Positions 4,909-5,500 of a DNA stretch of 5,500 nucleotides are shown here, in pieces (the stretch's first letter is position 1; each line of letters begins with the position of its first letter). The position numbers were made by a program, and so were the translations under genes. The notes beneath the pieces were generated by a model. The model saw nothing but the letters and a program-made list of their open reading frames with translations. It had not been told where the DNA came from and ran no database searches. The stretch lies in assembly GCA_021816565.1 (NCBI GenBank), contig JAKAXN010000319.1:1-5500 (forward strand), written 5' to 3'. Origin of the DNA: Actinomycetes bacterium (GTDB lineage Bacteria; Actinomycetota; Acidimicrobiia; Acidimicrobiales; Palsa-688).

Positions 4909-5500
4909 TGCCCGGACCCGATCTTGTAGCCGACTCCCCGCACGGTGGCGATGAAGCGGGGGTTGTCGCTGTCGTCGGAGAGCTTCCGGCGCAGGTTGCG
5001 GATGTGGACGTCGACCACCCGCTCGTCGCCGAAGAAGTCGAAGCCCCATATGCGCTCGAGCAGCTGCCGGCGGGTGAACACCAGCCCGGGGGAGCCGGCC
5101 ATCGCCGCCAGTAGGTTGAACTCCAGCGCCGTCAGGTCGACCGGCTCCCCGTCGACGCGCACCTCGCGGCGCGCCCGGTCCATCTCCAGACCGGGCAGGC
5201 GGAGCAGGTCGTCCGCCGGGGTGTCACCGCCCGACCGGGGGCGGCGCAGCACCGCCTTCACCCTGGCCACCAGCTCCCGGGGGCTGAACGGCTTGGTGAT
5301 GTAGTCGTCGGCCCCCACGGCCAGGCCCACCAGCCGGTCCACCTCCTCGACCTTGGCCGTCAGCATGATCACGTACACGTCCGACCCGGACCGCAGCTGC
5401 CTCAGCACCTCCAGCCCGTCCGTGCCGGGCATCATGACATCGAGGATGACCACATCGCAGGGCTGGGCCCGGAAGCGGTCGAGGGCCTCCGAGCCGTCGG
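4905..5500 (-). CDS. OmpR/PhoB-family response regulator (N-terminus outside window)
   Basis: The last 197 residues of a DNA-binding response regulator are visible; roughly the first 30-35, with the acidic pocket of the receiver domain, lie beyond 5500. Numbering from the first full codon, the receiver has VVILDVMMPGTDG with phosphoacceptor Asp20 (codon 5441-5439), the switch Thr47 in MLTAK, and Lys69-Pro70 in DDYITKPFSPREL. A short linker is followed by a winged-helix domain (about 102-193) with the family's LTALEFNLL, the RRQLLERIWG segment, the recognition helix RVVDVHIRNLRRKL, and the wing ending TVRGVGYKI. The frame continues through the window edge, so a GTG at 5453 is internal and not the start. 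It overlaps the kinase gene by GTGA (4908-4905), the usual cognate arrangement. It should bind direct repeats near its target promoters once phosphorylated; its regulon cannot be told from this window. Confidence 0.95.
   Translation of the reverse strand, partial: DGSEALDRFRAQPCDVVILDVMMPGTDGLEVLRQLRSGSDVYVIMLTAKVEEVDRLVGLAVGADDYITKPFSPRELVARVKAVLRRPRSGGDTPADDLLRLPGLEMDRARREVRVDGEPVDLTALEFNLLAAMAGSPGLVFTRRQLLERIWGFDFFGDERVVDVHIRNLRRKLSDDSDNPRFIATVRGVGYKIGSGQ

Noticed and set aside
4909..5049. Upstream extension of the histidine kinase frame
   Set aside because: It overlaps the DNA-binding domain of the regulator. The GTG at 4908 gives a normal kinase N-terminus directly before the first membrane helix.
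1..5500. CRISPR array, tRNA, rRNA, insertion sequence or attachment site
   Set aside because: No regularly spaced repeats, cloverleaf or rRNA stretches, transposase motifs or flanking duplications were seen.

Overview
The window is very GC-rich (about 70%) and strongly GC-biased at third codon positions. It is packed with 4-base start/stop overlaps and carries a promoter set almost directly on a start codon. Together with the gene families present, this points to an actinobacterium (Actinomycetota), possibly a less-studied lineage. The sequence does not settle the genus. Every supported gene lies on the minus strand, so transcription runs from high to low coordinates. Long open frames on the plus strand are read as shadows of minus-strand genes.

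Right half (5500 to about 3754): a two-component system. An OmpR/PhoB-type response regulator (N-terminus outside the window) overlaps by a GTGA junction with a membrane histidine kinase. The kinase has two membrane helices, a very short extracytoplasmic loop, a HAMP segment and complete H, N, G1 and G2 boxes. About 125 bases further on is a small acidic protein of 82 residues that I do not recognise. It may have its own promoter.

Middle (3379 to 3223): a 157-base intergenic region unusually rich in dyad symmetry. It holds two overlapping long inverted repeats just after the small gene's stop codon, a 17-base palindrome, a second CCTACC/GGTAGG dyad, a 10-base perfect palindrome, and a good sigma-70-type promoter (TTGACG, 17-base spacer, TACAGT). 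The -10 element of this promoter lies inside another palindrome, CCTAC-T-GTAGG, and is 8 bases from the next start codon. This suggests a repressible, leaderless or near-leaderless promoter.

Left half (3222 to 1): a tightly coupled three-gene hydrolase operon. The order is an atypical member of the N-acyl-D-amino-acid deacylase (D-aminoacylase) amidohydrolase family, an EphD-like alpha/beta hydrolase with an Asp nucleophile (epoxide-hydrolase type), and a PF10118 'predicted metal-dependent hydrolase' whose C-terminus runs off the window. Both junctions are ATGA overlaps, so the three are probably made together and act on one substrate class, plausibly a lipid or xenobiotic. That pathway is inference. 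No CRISPR array, tRNA, rRNA, insertion sequence or phage gene was seen.
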